DNA from: Burkholderiaceae bacterium
GTDB lineage: Bacteria > Pseudomonadota > Gammaproteobacteria > Burkholderiales > Burkholderiaceae_C
NCBI GenBank assembly: GCA_017992055.1
Contig: JAGOPK010000003.1
Coordinates: forward strand, 434,001 to 498,000
Length of the DNA stretch: 64,000 nt
Direction of reading: 5' to 3'
In this document: one piece after another, positions 24,280 through 34,460 of the stretch
Layout: each line of letters opens with the position of its first letter
Numbering within the stretch: the first letter of the stretch is position 1
Translations under genes and position numbers: made by a program
The notes under the pieces: model-generated
Database searches by the model: none
Seen by the model: only the letters and a program-made list of their open reading frames with translations
Told to the model about the DNA's origin: nothing

Positions 24280-25158
24280 ATGGCCGATGTCCTGACCCTG
24301 CTGGTCAACAGCCTGACCTGGGCCATGGCCACCTTCCTGGTGGCCGCCGGCCTGACCCTGGTGTTCGGCACCCTGCACATCCTGAACTTCTCGCACGGCG
24401 GCTTCTTCATGATCGGCGCCTATGCCGCGTACTCGCTGATCCAGGCCTTCGGCGCCGGGCAGTCGGCGGCCTTCTACCTGGCGGCCTCGCTGGTGGCCGG
24501 CATGGTGGTGGCGCTGCTGGGCCTGGTGGTCGACCGGCTGGTGCTGCGGCGGCTGTCGGGCGTGGAGGATGCCTATGTGCTGATCGCCACCTATGCGCTG
24601 CTGCTGGTGTGCGAGGGCGCGACCAAGCTGGTGTGGGGGCTGAAGTACCACAGCGCCATGCCGCCGGCCGCGCTGGACGGCGCCTGGGTGCTGGGCCAGG
24701 CCGTGGTGCCGCGGCTGTCGCTGTTCATCATCGCCGCCGGCGTGCTGGTGTTCATCGCGCTGGAGGTGTTCCTCAACCGCACGGCCCAGGGCCGGCTGGT
24801 CAAGGCCATCGCCGCCGATCCCTGGATGGCGCGGCTGCTGGGCATCCGCGTGCGGCGGGTCTACACGGTCACGGTGGCGCTGGGCTTCGGCCTGGCCGGC
24901 CTGGCCGGCGGCCTGCTGCTGTCCAACCAGGCGCTGTCGCCGTCGCTGGCCAGCGCCTTCGTGATCTATGCCTTCGGCGTGATCATCGTCGGCGGCATGG
25001 GCAGCATCGCCGGGGCCTTTGTCGGCTCGGTGCTGCTGGGCCTGATCGACGCCGCCGGCCAGTGGCTGCTGCCCGGCCTGCCGGGGCTGCCGTTTTTCAC
25101 CGCCATGACCCTGATCCTGCTGCTGCGGCCCCAGGGATTGATGGGACGCCGCACATGA
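24280..25158 (+). CDS. livH: Branched-chain amino acid-type ABC transporter permease (LivH)
   Basis: 292-residue inner-membrane permease with about eight hydrophobic helices. LivH signatures: AAGLTLVFGTLHILNFSHGGFFMIGAYAAY at the N-terminus and GFGLAGLAGGLLL, FVIYAFGVIIVGGMGSIAGAFVGS and LILLLRPQGLMG toward the C-terminus. It pairs with LivM, whose start overlaps its stop (ATGA). The ATG at 24280 directly follows the intergenic repeat. Confidence 0.93.
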   Translation: MADVLTLLVNSLTWAMATFLVAAGLTLVFGTLHILNFSHGGFFMIGAYAAYSLIQAFGAGQSAAFYLAASLVAGMVVALLGLVVDRLVLRRLSGVEDAYVLIATYALLLVCEGATKLVWGLKYHSAMPPAALDGAWVLGQAVVPRLSLFIIAAGVLVFIALEVFLNRTAQGRLVKAIAADPWMARLLGIRVRRVYTVTVALGFGLAGLAGGLLLSNQALSPSLASAFVIYAFGVIIVGGMGSIAGAFVGSVLLGLIDAAGQWLLPGLPGLPFFTAMTLILLLRPQGLMGRRT

Positions 25159-26206
25159 GCCGATTGCCTTCTCCCTCCGCCGCCGCCCTTCGCCCGCCCG
25201 GCTTTGCCGGCGCCGGCCTGCGGCGCGACCTGTGGCTGCTGGCCGGCCTGATGCTGCTGGGCTGCCTGCTGCCGCTGGTGCTCAACCGCGGCCTGGTGTT
25301 CATCGCCGGCATGGTCTGGATCAATGCCGTGTTCGGCCTGAGCTTCAACCTGCTGTTCGGCCTGTCGGGCGTGCTCAGCTTCGGTCAGGCCATGTTTTTT
25401 GCCGCCGGGGCCTATGGCGCGGCCGTGCTCACGCAGACGGCCGGCTGGCCGCTGTGGCTGGCCGTGCCGGCCGCCGGCGTGGTGGGCGCGGCCATCGCGG
25501 CGGTGGTTGGCGGCGTGGCGCTGCGCCGCAGCGAAGGCGTGTACTTCGCGATCCTGACGCTGTCGTTTGCCGAGCTGTTGCACCTGCTGATCTCCAACAC
25601 CGCGCTGCTGGGCCGCAACGATGGCCTGGCCGGCCTGCCGCGGCCGGTGATCACGCTGGGCGACTGGCGCCTGGACCTGGCCCAGGGCGATGGCTTCTAC
25701 GTGCTGATCGTGCTGACCTGCGCGCTGCTGATCGCCCTGCTGCGCTGCGTGGTGGCCAGCCCGTTCGGACGTGCGCTGCAGGCGCTCAAGCAGGACCCGG
25801 AGCGCGCCGAGTTCCTGGGCATCCCGGTGCGCCGGCACCGCTGGGCGGTGTTCGTGCTGGCCGGCTTCACCACCGCCTGTGCCGGCGCCCTGGTGGCGCC
25901 CTGGGCGCAGATCGTCACGCCCGAGCTGGCCCACTGGTCCAATTCCACCAACCCCATTCTCTACACCCTGCTGGGCGGCAGCGCCTACTTCTGGGGGCCG
26001 GCCCTCGGCGCGGTGCTGCTGTCGGCGGTGTTCTACGTCACGCGCACCCTGGTGGGCATCTCCGACCTGGTGACCGGGCTGATGCTGCTGTCGGTGGTGC
26101 TGGCCCTGCCCGGCGGCGTGCTGGGCCTGATCGACCGGCTGCTGCGGCGCCGGCCGGCCGCGGCAGGGGCGGACCAGGCCAAGCGCAGCGACAGCGGGGT
26201 CGCCGC

Positions 26207-26210
<4 letters not shown>
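25155..26210 (+). CDS. livM: Branched-chain amino acid-type ABC transporter permease (LivM)
   Basis: 351-residue permease, second half of the membrane channel. LivM features: NAVFGLSFNLLFGLSGVLSFGQAMFFAAGAY, then LRRSEGVYFAILTLSFAELLHLL and the cytoplasmic loop RALQALKQDPERAEFLGIPVRRHRW that contacts the ATPases. Its start overlaps LivH and its stop overlaps LivG, both by four bases, so the subunits are translationally coupled. Confidence 0.93.
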
Positions 26211-26978
<768 letters not shown>

Positions 26979-26992
<14 letters not shown>

Positions 26993-27689
26993 GCTGCGTG
27001 GGCTGAATGCCCGCTATGGCGACAGCCAGGCCCTGTTCGACGTCAGCCTGAGCGTGCCCGCCGGTGCCGGCGTGGCCTTGCTGGGGCGCAATGGCGCGGG
27101 CAAGTCCACGCTGATGAAGGCGGTGCTGGACGCCGGCCCGCAGTGCAGCGGCGAGCTGCTGTTCGAGCAGGCCAGCCTGGCTGGCCTGGATGTGGAACAG
27201 CGCGCCCGCCGCGGCCTGACCCTGGTGCCCGAGGACCGGCGCGTCTTCGCCAACCTCAGCGTGCGCCAGAACCTGGAGCTGGCGCGCCATGCGCTGCCGC
27301 CGGGCCGGCGGGGTCCGGGCCTGGACGAGGTGTGCCGTTTGTTCCCGGTGCTGCAGGGCCTGCTGCAGCGCATGGGCGACCAGCTCTCGGGCGGCCAGCA
27401 GCAGCTGGTGGCCGTGGTGCGTGGCCTGATGGCCGCGCCGCGCCTGCTGCTGCTGGACGAGCCGGCCGAAGGCCTGGCGCCCAAGCTGGCCATAGACCTG
27501 GCCCACGAGGTGCGCCGCGCGCGCGAGCAGCTGGGCTTCACCCTGCTGGTGGCCGAGCAGAACATCGCCTATGCGCGCCAGTGCACCGAATACGTCTACC
27601 TGCTCGACAGCGGCAGCCTGGTGTTCCAGGGCGACTGGGCCGCCTTCGACGCCCGGCCCGAGCTGAAGACGCGCTATCTGGCGGTCTGA
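26979..27689 (+). CDS. livF: ABC transporter ATP-binding protein (LivF)
   Basis: 236-residue ATPase: Walker A GRNGAGKSTLMKAVL, LivF-type LVPEDRRVFANLSVRQNLEL, signature LSGGQQQLVAVVRGLM, Walker B LLLLDEPAEGLAPK and H-switch region LVAEQNIAYAR (Gln replaces the usual His, as in other LivF proteins). The chosen ATG at 26979 has GAGGAGG just upstream and overlaps livG by 14 bases. Confidence 0.94.
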
Positions 27690-27733
27690 GGCCGGGCCGG
27701 ACCTCCATTCCTGATGCCACGGAAGATGCCACC

Positions 27734-29389
27734 ATGAGCGCGAGCCTGCGCACCGATGTCAGCGGCCTGCGCCACCGCTGGGACGAGGATCTGGCCGCTC
27801 ACTACCGGCGCCAGGGATGGTGGGACGGCCTGACGCTGGCCGACCGTGCCCGGGCCCTGGCCGAGGCAGATCCGCAGCGCGTGACCCATGTCGACGGCCA
27901 GACCCAGCTGACCGCCGGCCAGGCCTGGCAGCAATCGGGCTGGCTGGCCGCGGCGCTGGCCGCGCGTGGCTTCGGCCCCGGCGACGTGCTGGCCTTCCAG
28001 ACGCCCAACTGGCACGAGGCGGTGCTGATCGACCTGGCGGCCTGCCGCCTGGGCCTGGTGGTCTGCCCCATCGTGACCATCTACCGCGACCGGGAGGTCG
28101 AGCTGATCCTGGACGACTGCCGGGCGCGCGGCATCTTCGTGGCGCAGCAGTTCCGCGGCTTCGATCACCAGGCGATGCTGCAGCGGCTGCGCCCGCGCCT
28201 GCCGCGCCTGCAGCAGCTGTGGACGGTGCGTGGCGACGTCGGCGCCGCTGACGACCTGAGCACGCTGCTGGCCGAGGGCCGCGAGGCCTTCGCGGGCTGG
28301 AGCGCGCCGCGCGTCGACCCCGATGCGCTGAAGCTGCTGCTCTACACCTCGGGCACCACCGGCCGGCCCAAGGCCGTGCTGCACAGTCACAACACGCTGG
28401 CGCGCTCGATGCGGCGCGCCGCCGCCCACTGGGGCCTGGTGGCCGGAGACACCACGCTGATGCCCTCGCCGGTGACCCATGTCACCGGCTTCACCTACGG
28501 CCTGGAGCTGCCGTTCTGCGAGCGCGTGCGCACCGTGCTGATGGCGCAGTGGGATGCCGCTCAGGCGGCCGCGCTGATCGAGCGCGAGGCCATTGCCTTC
28601 ACGCTGTGCGCCACGCCCTTCCTGCAGGAGCTGCTGGACCTGTGCGAGCGCGAACGGCGCAGCCTGCCCAGCCTGCGCAGCTTTCCCTGCGGTGGCGCGG
28701 CCGTGCCACCGGAGCTGATCCGCCGCGTCTCGCGGGTGTTTGCGCACTGCCGCGCCTTTCGCGTCTACGGCTCCAGCGAGGCGCCGGTGATCACGCTGGG
28801 CTATCCGCAGGCCGACCAGGCCGAGCTGGCGGCCACCACCGACGGCCAGGTCATCGACTACGAGGTGCGCCTGCTGGGCGCCGACGGCCGGCCCTGCGCC
28901 GTCGGCGAGGAGGGCGAGATCTGCGCACGCGGGCCCGGTCTGTTCCTGGGTTATGCCGCCGAGGCTGACAACGCCGAGTGCTTCGACGACGACGGCTTCT
29001 TCCACACCGGCGATGTGGGCCAGCGCACGGCCGAAGGGGCCATCGTCTTCACCGGCCGCATCAAGGACCTGATCAACCGCGGTGGCGAGAAGATCAGCGC
29101 CAAGGAAGTGGAGGACCTGCTGCACACCCACCCGGGCGTGCTGGAGGCGGCGGTGGTGGCCATGCCGCATGCGCGCCTGGGCGAGACGGTCTGCGCCTAC
29201 CTGATCACCGAGCCGGGCGTCGAGGTGACGCTGCCGGCCCTGGTCGCCACGCTGCAGGCGGCCCAGGTGGCGCGGCAAAAGCATCCCGAGGCGGTGGTGC
29301 TGGTCGAGCAGTTTCCACGCACCGCCTCGGGCAAGGTGAAGAAGGATCTGTTGCGCGCCGACCTGCGCGCGCGGGGCCTGGGCGTCTGA
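27734..29389 (+). CDS. AMP-dependent acyl-CoA synthetase (carboxylate-CoA ligase)
   Basis: 551-residue ANL-superfamily enzyme that activates a carboxylic acid with ATP and CoA. The P-loop is LLLYTSGTTGRPKAVLHSH; the acyl pocket and AMP motifs are FRVYGSSEAPVITLG, FFHTGDVGQRTAEGAIVFTGR and IKDLINRGGEKISAKEVE, and the catalytic Lys is in FPRTASGKVKKDL. The sequence resembles proteins annotated as cyclohexanecarboxylate-CoA ligases (AliA-like), which is only suggestive. As the last gene of the ABC operon it would convert the imported acid to its CoA thioester, feeding the dehydrogenases and crotonase upstream. Confidence 0.92.
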   Translation: MSASLRTDVSGLRHRWDEDLAAHYRRQGWWDGLTLADRARALAEADPQRVTHVDGQTQLTAGQAWQQSGWLAAALAARGFGPGDVLAFQTPNWHEAVLIDLAACRLGLVVCPIVTIYRDREVELILDDCRARGIFVAQQFRGFDHQAMLQRLRPRLPRLQQLWTVRGDVGAADDLSTLLAEGREAFAGWSAPRVDPDALKLLLYTSGTTGRPKAVLHSHNTLARSMRRAAAHWGLVAGDTTLMPSPVTHVTGFTYGLELPFCERVRTVLMAQWDAAQAAALIEREAIAFTLCATPFLQELLDLCERERRSLPSLRSFPCGGAAVPPELIRRVSRVFAHCRAFRVYGSSEAPVITLGYPQADQAELAATTDGQVIDYEVRLLGADGRPCAVGEEGEICARGPGLFLGYAAEADNAECFDDDGFFHTGDVGQRTAEGAIVFTGRIKDLINRGGEKISAKEVEDLLHTHPGVLEAAVVAMPHARLGETVCAYLITEPGVEVTLPALVATLQAAQVARQKHPEAVVLVEQFPRTASGKVKKDLLRADLRARGLGV

Positions 29390-29408
29390 GCCTGGATCTG
29401 CGCCTGCG

Positions 29409-30632
29409 CTAGGGCGAGCGCATGCTCTGCACCACGCTGACGGCCGGGGCCTGGTTGCCCCAGGCCTGGCGGATGTAGGTCGCCACGTCGGCCAGCTGCT
29501 GCGGCCCCAGGCTGGCCGGCGGCATGCCGAAGGGCCGCGGCTGCGAGCGCGTGGGCGCCGCGAAGCCACCGTGGCGCAGCAGCTGCAGCACATTGTCCGG
29601 CTGGGCCAGGTTGACGCTGGCATTGCCGGCCAGCGCCGGGTAGATGCCCGGCGCGCCCTGGCCTTGCGCGCCATGGCACCGGGCGCAGTGCTCGGCATAC
29701 AGCGTGCGCCCGCGGCCCGCCTGGGCGGCCAGCGCGGCCTCCAGGCTGGCGGTCGGCCGCGACGGCGGTGGGGCCGGCTGGCGTGGTGGCAGGCTGGTCA
29801 GGTAGACCGCCGCCGCCTCCAGATCGGCATCGGTCCAGTGCTGGGTGCTGTTGCTCACCACCTCGGCCATCGGTCCGCTGGCCGTGCCGTACCGAGAGCT
29901 GCCGTGGCGCAGCAGGTCCACCAGTGCCTGCCGCTGCTGGGCGACGGGCATGTCGGCCGGCGGCGCCAGGTCGGGCGCGAACCAGGCCTGCATCGGCAGG
30001 GCGCCGCCGCCCAGGCGTTCGGCCTGCTGCGTGGCGCCCAGGGCATTGCGCGGCGCATGGCAGGCGGCGCAGTGGCCCAGCCCGCGCACCAGGTAGGCGC
30101 CACGCTGCCATTGCGGCGAGGGCTGGCCGGGCGGCGTCGGGTCGGCCTCGGCCGCGCTGCCTCCGGGGCGGAAGAACAGCGCCCGCCACACCCACATCGC
30201 CGCCTGGGTGTTGAACGGGAAGCGCAGGCCGCTGGCCGGCGCGCTTTGCACCACCGGCGGCAGGCTGCGCAGATAGGCATACAGCGCGTCGCTGTCCTCG
30301 CGGCGCACGCGGCTGAACTCGGTGAACGGGAAGGCCGGCGTCAGCAGTCGGCCATCACGCGAGCGGCCCTGGTGCAAGGCCTGCCAGAAGTCGTCGGCCG
30401 TCCAGCGCCCCAGTCCGGTGGCCGGGTCGGGGGTCAGGTTGCCGGCATAGACCGTGCCGAAGGGCGTGGCCAGGCCGCGGCCGCCGGCATAGGCCTGGCC
30501 GCCGCGTGCGGTGTGGCAGCCGGCGCAGTTGCCCAGGCGCGCCAGATAGGCGCCGCGGGCCACGCTGCTGGCCTGGGGCGGCAGCGCGGCATCGGCCATC
30601 TTGGGGGCTTCGGCCGCCGTCGTGTCCGCCAC
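29409..30632 (-). CDS. Multiheme cytochrome c, C-terminal triheme part (separated by a frameshift)
   Basis: Carries three CxxCH haem sites (GNCAGCHTARGG, HCAACHAPRN, HCARCHGAQG), the layout of the cytochrome subunits of membrane alcohol, aldehyde or gluconate dehydrogenases. As an independent gene it would start at a GTG (30632) and lack any signal peptide, which a periplasmic cytochrome c needs. Its frame is open upstream to about 30757, exactly where the preceding diheme part loses its frame, so both parts are probably one protein broken by a one-base deletion. Convergent with the CoA ligase, 19 bases away. Confidence 0.8.
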   Translation of the reverse strand: MADTTAAEAPKMADAALPPQASSVARGAYLARLGNCAGCHTARGGQAYAGGRGLATPFGTVYAGNLTPDPATGLGRWTADDFWQALHQGRSRDGRLLTPAFPFTEFSRVRREDSDALYAYLRSLPPVVQSAPASGLRFPFNTQAAMWVWRALFFRPGGSAAEADPTPPGQPSPQWQRGAYLVRGLGHCAACHAPRNALGATQQAERLGGGALPMQAWFAPDLAPPADMPVAQQRQALVDLLRHGSSRYGTASGPMAEVVSNSTQHWTDADLEAAAVYLTSLPPRQPAPPPSRPTASLEAALAAQAGRGRTLYAEHCARCHGAQGQGAPGIYPALAGNASVNLAQPDNVLQLLRHGGFAAPTRSQPRPFGMPPASLGPQQLADVATYIRQAWGNQAPAVSVVQSMRSP

Positions 30633-31420
30633 CGGCGGTGTCGCGATGCCGGGCTCGGTGCTGCCGCAGGGCAGGGCAGGGGCCTGGGCGGCCAGCGCCG
30701 GTGTCGGCGTGGCGGTCGGCAGCGGCCGCTGCTGCGCTGGCAGCGGCTGGGCGGCCGCCAGTCGGCCACGGCCGCGATCTCGTCCGGTTGCAGCCGCCCG
30801 GCCAGCTGCGCCATGCAGTCGGGCGCCCGGGCGCGGCGCACCTGGGTGCGCCAGGCGCCCAGCTGGGCCACCAGGTAGTCGCGCGGCAGGCCCAGCAGGC
30901 CGGGCACGGCCGGTTCCACGCCGCCGAGCGCCTGGCCATGGCAGGCGATGCAGGCCGGCAGGCCGCGGCCGGCATCGCCGTGCAGCACCAGCCGCTGGCC
31001 CAGCGCGCGCGAGGCCACCGTGCCGCGGGCCGGGGCGGGTGGGTCGGGCAGCGGCTGCTGTGCAGCAAAGTACCGTGCCAGCTCGGCCAGGTGCTCGTCG
31101 CTCAGGTGCACCAGCAGGCGGGCCATGGCGTCCTGCTGGCGCTGGCCGTCGCGAAAGGCACGCAGCTGGGCGGCCAGGTAGGCGGCGGGCTTGCCGGCGA
31201 TGCGCGGCACATAGCCCAGCGTCGTGGAGCGGCCTTGCGGGCCATGGCAGCCGGTGCAGGCCTGGGCGCGCTGCGCCGGGCTGTCGGTGATCGGCAGGCT
31301 GTTGGCGGTGGCGCCGGCCGCGCCGCCGGCCAGGCCCAGCAGCAGAAGTGGCAGCAGTGGCAGCAGTGGCAGCAGCACCCGGGCCAGCAGAGCCAGCAGG
31401 GCGGGCGGGATCGTGGGCAT
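30434..31420 (-). CDS. Multiheme cytochrome c, N-terminal diheme part (frameshifted after ~30758)
   Basis: Begins with a signal-anchor (VLLPLLPLLPLLLLGLAGG) and has two cytochrome c4-like haem sites (CTGCHGPQGRS and CIACHGQALGG) with a pattern typical of c4 repeats (PRIAGKPAAYLAAQLRAFRDG). After EIAAVADW (Trp codon at 30758-30760) the frame turns into Arg/Pro-rich nonsense. In the next frame the sequence continues AAQPLPAQQRPLP, the usual c4 ending, and runs on into the triheme part. A single missing base near 30756 explains this. The intact protein would be about 660 residues with five haems. It could be a genuine pseudogene or a sequencing error. Confidence 0.78.
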   Translation of the reverse strand: MPTIPPALLALLARVLLPLLPLLPLLLLGLAGGAAGATANSLPITDSPAQRAQACTGCHGPQGRSTTLGYVPRIAGKPAAYLAAQLRAFRDGQRQQDAMARLLVHLSDEHLAELARYFAAQQPLPDPPAPARGTVASRALGQRLVLHGDAGRGLPACIACHGQALGGVEPAVPGLLGLPRDYLVAQLGAWRTQVRRARAPDCMAQLAGRLQPDEIAAVADWRPPSRCQRSSGRCRPPRRHRRWPPRPLPCPAAAPSPASRHRRWRTRRRPKPPRWPMPRCRPRPAAWPAAPIWRAWATAPAATPHAAARPMPAAAAWPRPSARSMPAT

Positions 31421-31455
31421 GGCGCGATCATGGCCGGGGTCGGTCTGCTCTGTAA

Positions 31456-31485
31456 GATCCAGTTGGCTACAACTTCGACCGGATC
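31456..31485. promoter_or_regulatory. Inverted repeat upstream of the MocR gene, possible operator
   Basis: GATCC-AGTTG-GCTA-CAACT-TCGACC-GGATC: the inner arms (31461-31465 and 31470-31474) and the outer arms (31456-31460 and 31481-31485) are both inverted repeats. It lies 16 bases before the MocR start, in the divergent gap with the cytochrome gene; MocR proteins commonly bind near their own promoters. Confidence 0.45.
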
Positions 31486-31500
31486 AGATGCCGGCAGCAG

Positions 31501-32925
31501 ATGCCCGATCCAGGCACCACCCGCTATGAGCAGCTGGCCGACGAGATGGCCCAGGCCATGCGCGACGGCCTGTTGCGCGCTGGCGAGCGCCTGCCGTCGG
31601 TGCGCCAGACCTGCCAGCGCCGCGGCATCAGTCCGTCCACCGTGTTCCAGGCCTATGGTCTGCTGGAGACGCATGGGCTGATCGAGGCGCGGCCCCGCTC
31701 GGGCTATTACGTGCGGGCGCAGAAGCGGCCGGCGCGGGCCCTGCCCGAGCCGGCGCCGCCGCGCAGCGAGGCCACGGCGGTGGCGGTCAGCGCTCTGGCC
31801 TTCGAGCTGCTGGAGTCCAGCCGCGACGCGGCCGTCGTGCCGCTGGGCTCGGCCTTTCCGGCGCCGCATCTGTTTCCGTTCGAGGCCCTGGCCCGCAGCG
31901 GTGCCCGGGCCATGCGGCGGCTCAAGCCGGCGCAGATCACCAGTGCCCTCACCGCCGGTGACCCCGGCCTGCGCCAGGCGCTGCGCCGCCGCTATGCGCT
32001 GCAGGGCGTGCCGCTGGCCGAGGACGAACTGGTCATCACCAACGGCGCCATGGAGGCGCTGAACCTGTGCCTGCAGGCGGTGACCCGCCCCGGCGACGTG
32101 GTGGTGGTGGAGAGCCCGACCTTCTATGCCGCGTTGCAGGCGCTGGAGCGCCTGGACCTGAAGGCGGTGGAGGTGGCCACCGATCCACGCGACGGCGTGG
32201 ACCTGGCCGCGCTGGCCGAGCTGCTGGCGCGCCAGCCGGTGGCGGCCTGCTGGTTCATGCCCAGCCTGCAGAACCCGCTGGGCGCGATGATGCCGCCGTC
32301 GCGCAGGCAGGCCCTGGTGGCCTTGCTGGCCCGGCATGCCGTGCCGCTGATCGAGGACGATGTCTACGGCGAGCTGTATGCCGGCGTGCAGCGGCCGTTG
32401 CCGGCCAAGGCCTTCGATCCGGCCGGCGGCGTGCTGCACTGTGCTTCGTTCAGCAAGTGCCTGGCGCCCGGCTACCGGGTGGGCTGGGCCGCGGCCGGCC
32501 GCTACGCGCCGGCGGTGCAGCGGCTGAAGATGATGAGTTCGCTGGCCACCTCGCTGCCGCCGCAGCTGGCCATTGCCGACTACCTGGCGCAGGGCGGCTA
32601 CGACCGCCACCTGCGCCAGCTGCGCGCGGCGCTGGCCGCCGAGCAGCAGCGTGCGCGGCGGCTGATCGAGCGGCACTTTCCCGCCGGCACCCGGGTCACG
32701 CGGCCGGCCGGCGGCTACTTCCTGTGGCTGGAGCTGCCGGTGCGTGTGGACGCGCTGGCGCTGCACCACCGTGCCATGGCCCTGGGCATCAGCACGGCGC
32801 CCGGCGTGCTGTTCTCGGCTGACCGGCGCTTTGTGCACCACCTGCGGCTGAATGTGGGCCATCCGGGCGACGCCCGTGTCGACGAGGCCTTGCGTCGGCT
32901 GGGCGAGCTGGCTAGCCGGGCATGA
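31501..32925 (+). CDS. MocR-type regulator: GntR DNA-binding domain fused to an aminotransferase-like domain
   Basis: 474 residues. The N-terminal winged helix (YEQLADEMAQAMRDGLLRAGERLPSVRQ, ISPSTVFQAYGLLE) is followed after a Pro-rich linker by a fold-type I aminotransferase domain; the PLP lysine is in CASFSKCLAPGYRVGW and other cofactor contacts are FMPSLQNPLGAMM and IEDDVYGELY. MocR proteins use PLP or PLP-amino-acid adducts as signals. It is divergent from the cytochrome gene. Its 3' end overlaps the convergent ccoG by 14 bases. Confidence 0.92.
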   Translation: MPDPGTTRYEQLADEMAQAMRDGLLRAGERLPSVRQTCQRRGISPSTVFQAYGLLETHGLIEARPRSGYYVRAQKRPARALPEPAPPRSEATAVAVSALAFELLESSRDAAVVPLGSAFPAPHLFPFEALARSGARAMRRLKPAQITSALTAGDPGLRQALRRRYALQGVPLAEDELVITNGAMEALNLCLQAVTRPGDVVVVESPTFYAALQALERLDLKAVEVATDPRDGVDLAALAELLARQPVAACWFMPSLQNPLGAMMPPSRRQALVALLARHAVPLIEDDVYGELYAGVQRPLPAKAFDPAGGVLHCASFSKCLAPGYRVGWAAAGRYAPAVQRLKMMSSLATSLPPQLAIADYLAQGGYDRHLRQLRAALAAEQQRARRLIERHFPAGTRVTRPAGGYFLWLELPVRVDALALHHRAMALGISTAPGVLFSADRRFVHHLRLNVGHPGDARVDEALRRLGELASRA

Positions 32926-34363
32926 AACTGGCCGCGGTCCGCGCCTGCGTGCCAGCGCCATCGTCGATCACAAAGCGGATGGGCAGGGCCTGGCCTCGCG
33001 GGTGCTGGTGGACCTGCTCGGCCGGCATGCGCACCGTCACCACCCACAGGCTGGCGCCGGCGGCCTCCACCTGCAGCCGGCCGCGGTGCAACACCTGCAG
33101 CGGCCGGGCGTCGGCGCCGTCGCCGATCAGGGCCTGCAGGCGCAGTTCGCGGGGCCGCTGGCTGGCATTCATCAGTTGCAGGCGGTAGACGTTCTCCACC
33201 GCACCGTCGTCCACCAGGCGCGCCATCAGGCCGCGGTCGCGCATGGCATTCAGCCTCAGCTCGGGACGCTGGGCCCAGCCCCAGGCCATGGCCCAGGCCA
33301 GCAGCAGCAGGCCGCCGCCATAGGCCAGCACACGCGGTCGCTGCAGCGCCTGCCGCCAGCCGCCGGCTGCAGAGTCGCTCGCATTGCCTGATGGGTTCTG
33401 CAGGGCTGCAAAGCGCACCAGGCCGCGGGCGGACCCCAGCTTGTCCATCACCGGGTCGCAGGCGTCGATGCACAGGCCGCAGCTGATGCAGGCGGCCTGC
33501 AGGCCCTGGCGGATGTCGATGCCCACCGGGCAGACCTGCACGCACAGCGTGCAGTCCACGCAGTCGCCCTGGCCTTTGGCACGGGCCGCGGTGCCGCGTG
33601 CGCGTGCGCCCCGCGGCTCGCCCCGGGCCGTGTCATAGGCCACCACCAGGCTGTGCCCGTCCAGCATCGAGCCCTGGAAGCGGCCATAAGGACAGGCGTG
33701 CTGGCAGACCTTCTCGCGCAGCAGGCCGGCATGCAGATAGGTGGCCGCGGCGTAGAACAGCATCCAGAACGCCTCCCAGGGGCCGAAGGCCAGCGTGGGC
33801 AGGGCCTGGGCCAGGCTGCGTGCCGGCGTGAACCAGGCCACCAGGCTGAAGCCGGTGAGCAGGCTCAGGCCCAGCCAGGCCGCATGCTTGCCGCCGCGCC
33901 GCAGCAGCTTGCGCGCCGACCAGGGCGCGGCGTCCAGGCGCAGCCGCGCCAGGCGGTCGCCCTCGCTGCGCTGTTCGAGCCACACGAACAGTTCGGTGTA
34001 GACCGTCTGCGGGCAGGCGAAGCCGCACCACACCCGGCCCGCCACGGCGGTGGCCGCGAACAGCAGCAGGGCGCAGAACACCAGCAGCCCGCAGAGGTAG
34101 ACCAGGTCCTGCGGAAACAGCACCGCGTCGAAGATGAAGAAGCGCCGGGCCTGCAGGTCGAACAGCACCGCCTGCCGGCCATGCCAGTCCAGCCAGGGCA
34201 GGCCGTAGAACAGGGCCTGGGTCAGTCCCACCAGGGCCCAGCGCCAGCGGGCATGGCGGCCGCTGACATGGCGGGCCTGGATCTTCGACGCGGCTTCGAT
34301 GCCGGGATTGCCGGCGCCGCCGGGGACGGGGACCAGCGGGATGACCCGATGGGGGGCGGACAT
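32912..34363 (-). CDS. ccoG: CcoG/FixG-family cbb3 oxidase accessory protein
   Basis: 483-residue inner-membrane iron-sulfur protein. About five hydrophobic helices in the first half include GRVWCGFACPQTVYTELFVWLE and KVCQHACPYGRFQGSMLD; then two 4Fe-4S motifs (CVDCTLCVQVCPVGIDIR and CISCGLCIDACDPVMDKLG), a last membrane helix (LAYGGGLLLLAWAMAWGWA) and a periplasmic Ig-like domain (FixG_C). Known role of the family: reduction of Cu(II) to Cu(I) for cbb3-type cytochrome oxidase assembly. The ccoNOP genes are not in the window. Confidence 0.93.
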   Translation of the reverse strand: MSAPHRVIPLVPVPGGAGNPGIEAASKIQARHVSGRHARWRWALVGLTQALFYGLPWLDWHGRQAVLFDLQARRFFIFDAVLFPQDLVYLCGLLVFCALLLFAATAVAGRVWCGFACPQTVYTELFVWLEQRSEGDRLARLRLDAAPWSARKLLRRGGKHAAWLGLSLLTGFSLVAWFTPARSLAQALPTLAFGPWEAFWMLFYAAATYLHAGLLREKVCQHACPYGRFQGSMLDGHSLVVAYDTARGEPRGARARGTAARAKGQGDCVDCTLCVQVCPVGIDIRQGLQAACISCGLCIDACDPVMDKLGSARGLVRFAALQNPSGNASDSAAGGWRQALQRPRVLAYGGGLLLLAWAMAWGWAQRPELRLNAMRDRGLMARLVDDGAVENVYRLQLMNASQRPRELRLQALIGDGADARPLQVLHRGRLQVEAAGASLWVVTVRMPAEQVHQHPRGQALPIRFVIDDGAGTQARTAASFMPG

Positions 34364-34460
34364 GGCGTGCTCCTGCAGGGACGGTCGACGGCATCGTCCC
34401 AGAGCGCGCGCTGAGCGCCAAGATTCAGAAATAGTTCAAATCGACCGTATCAGTTGGCTC

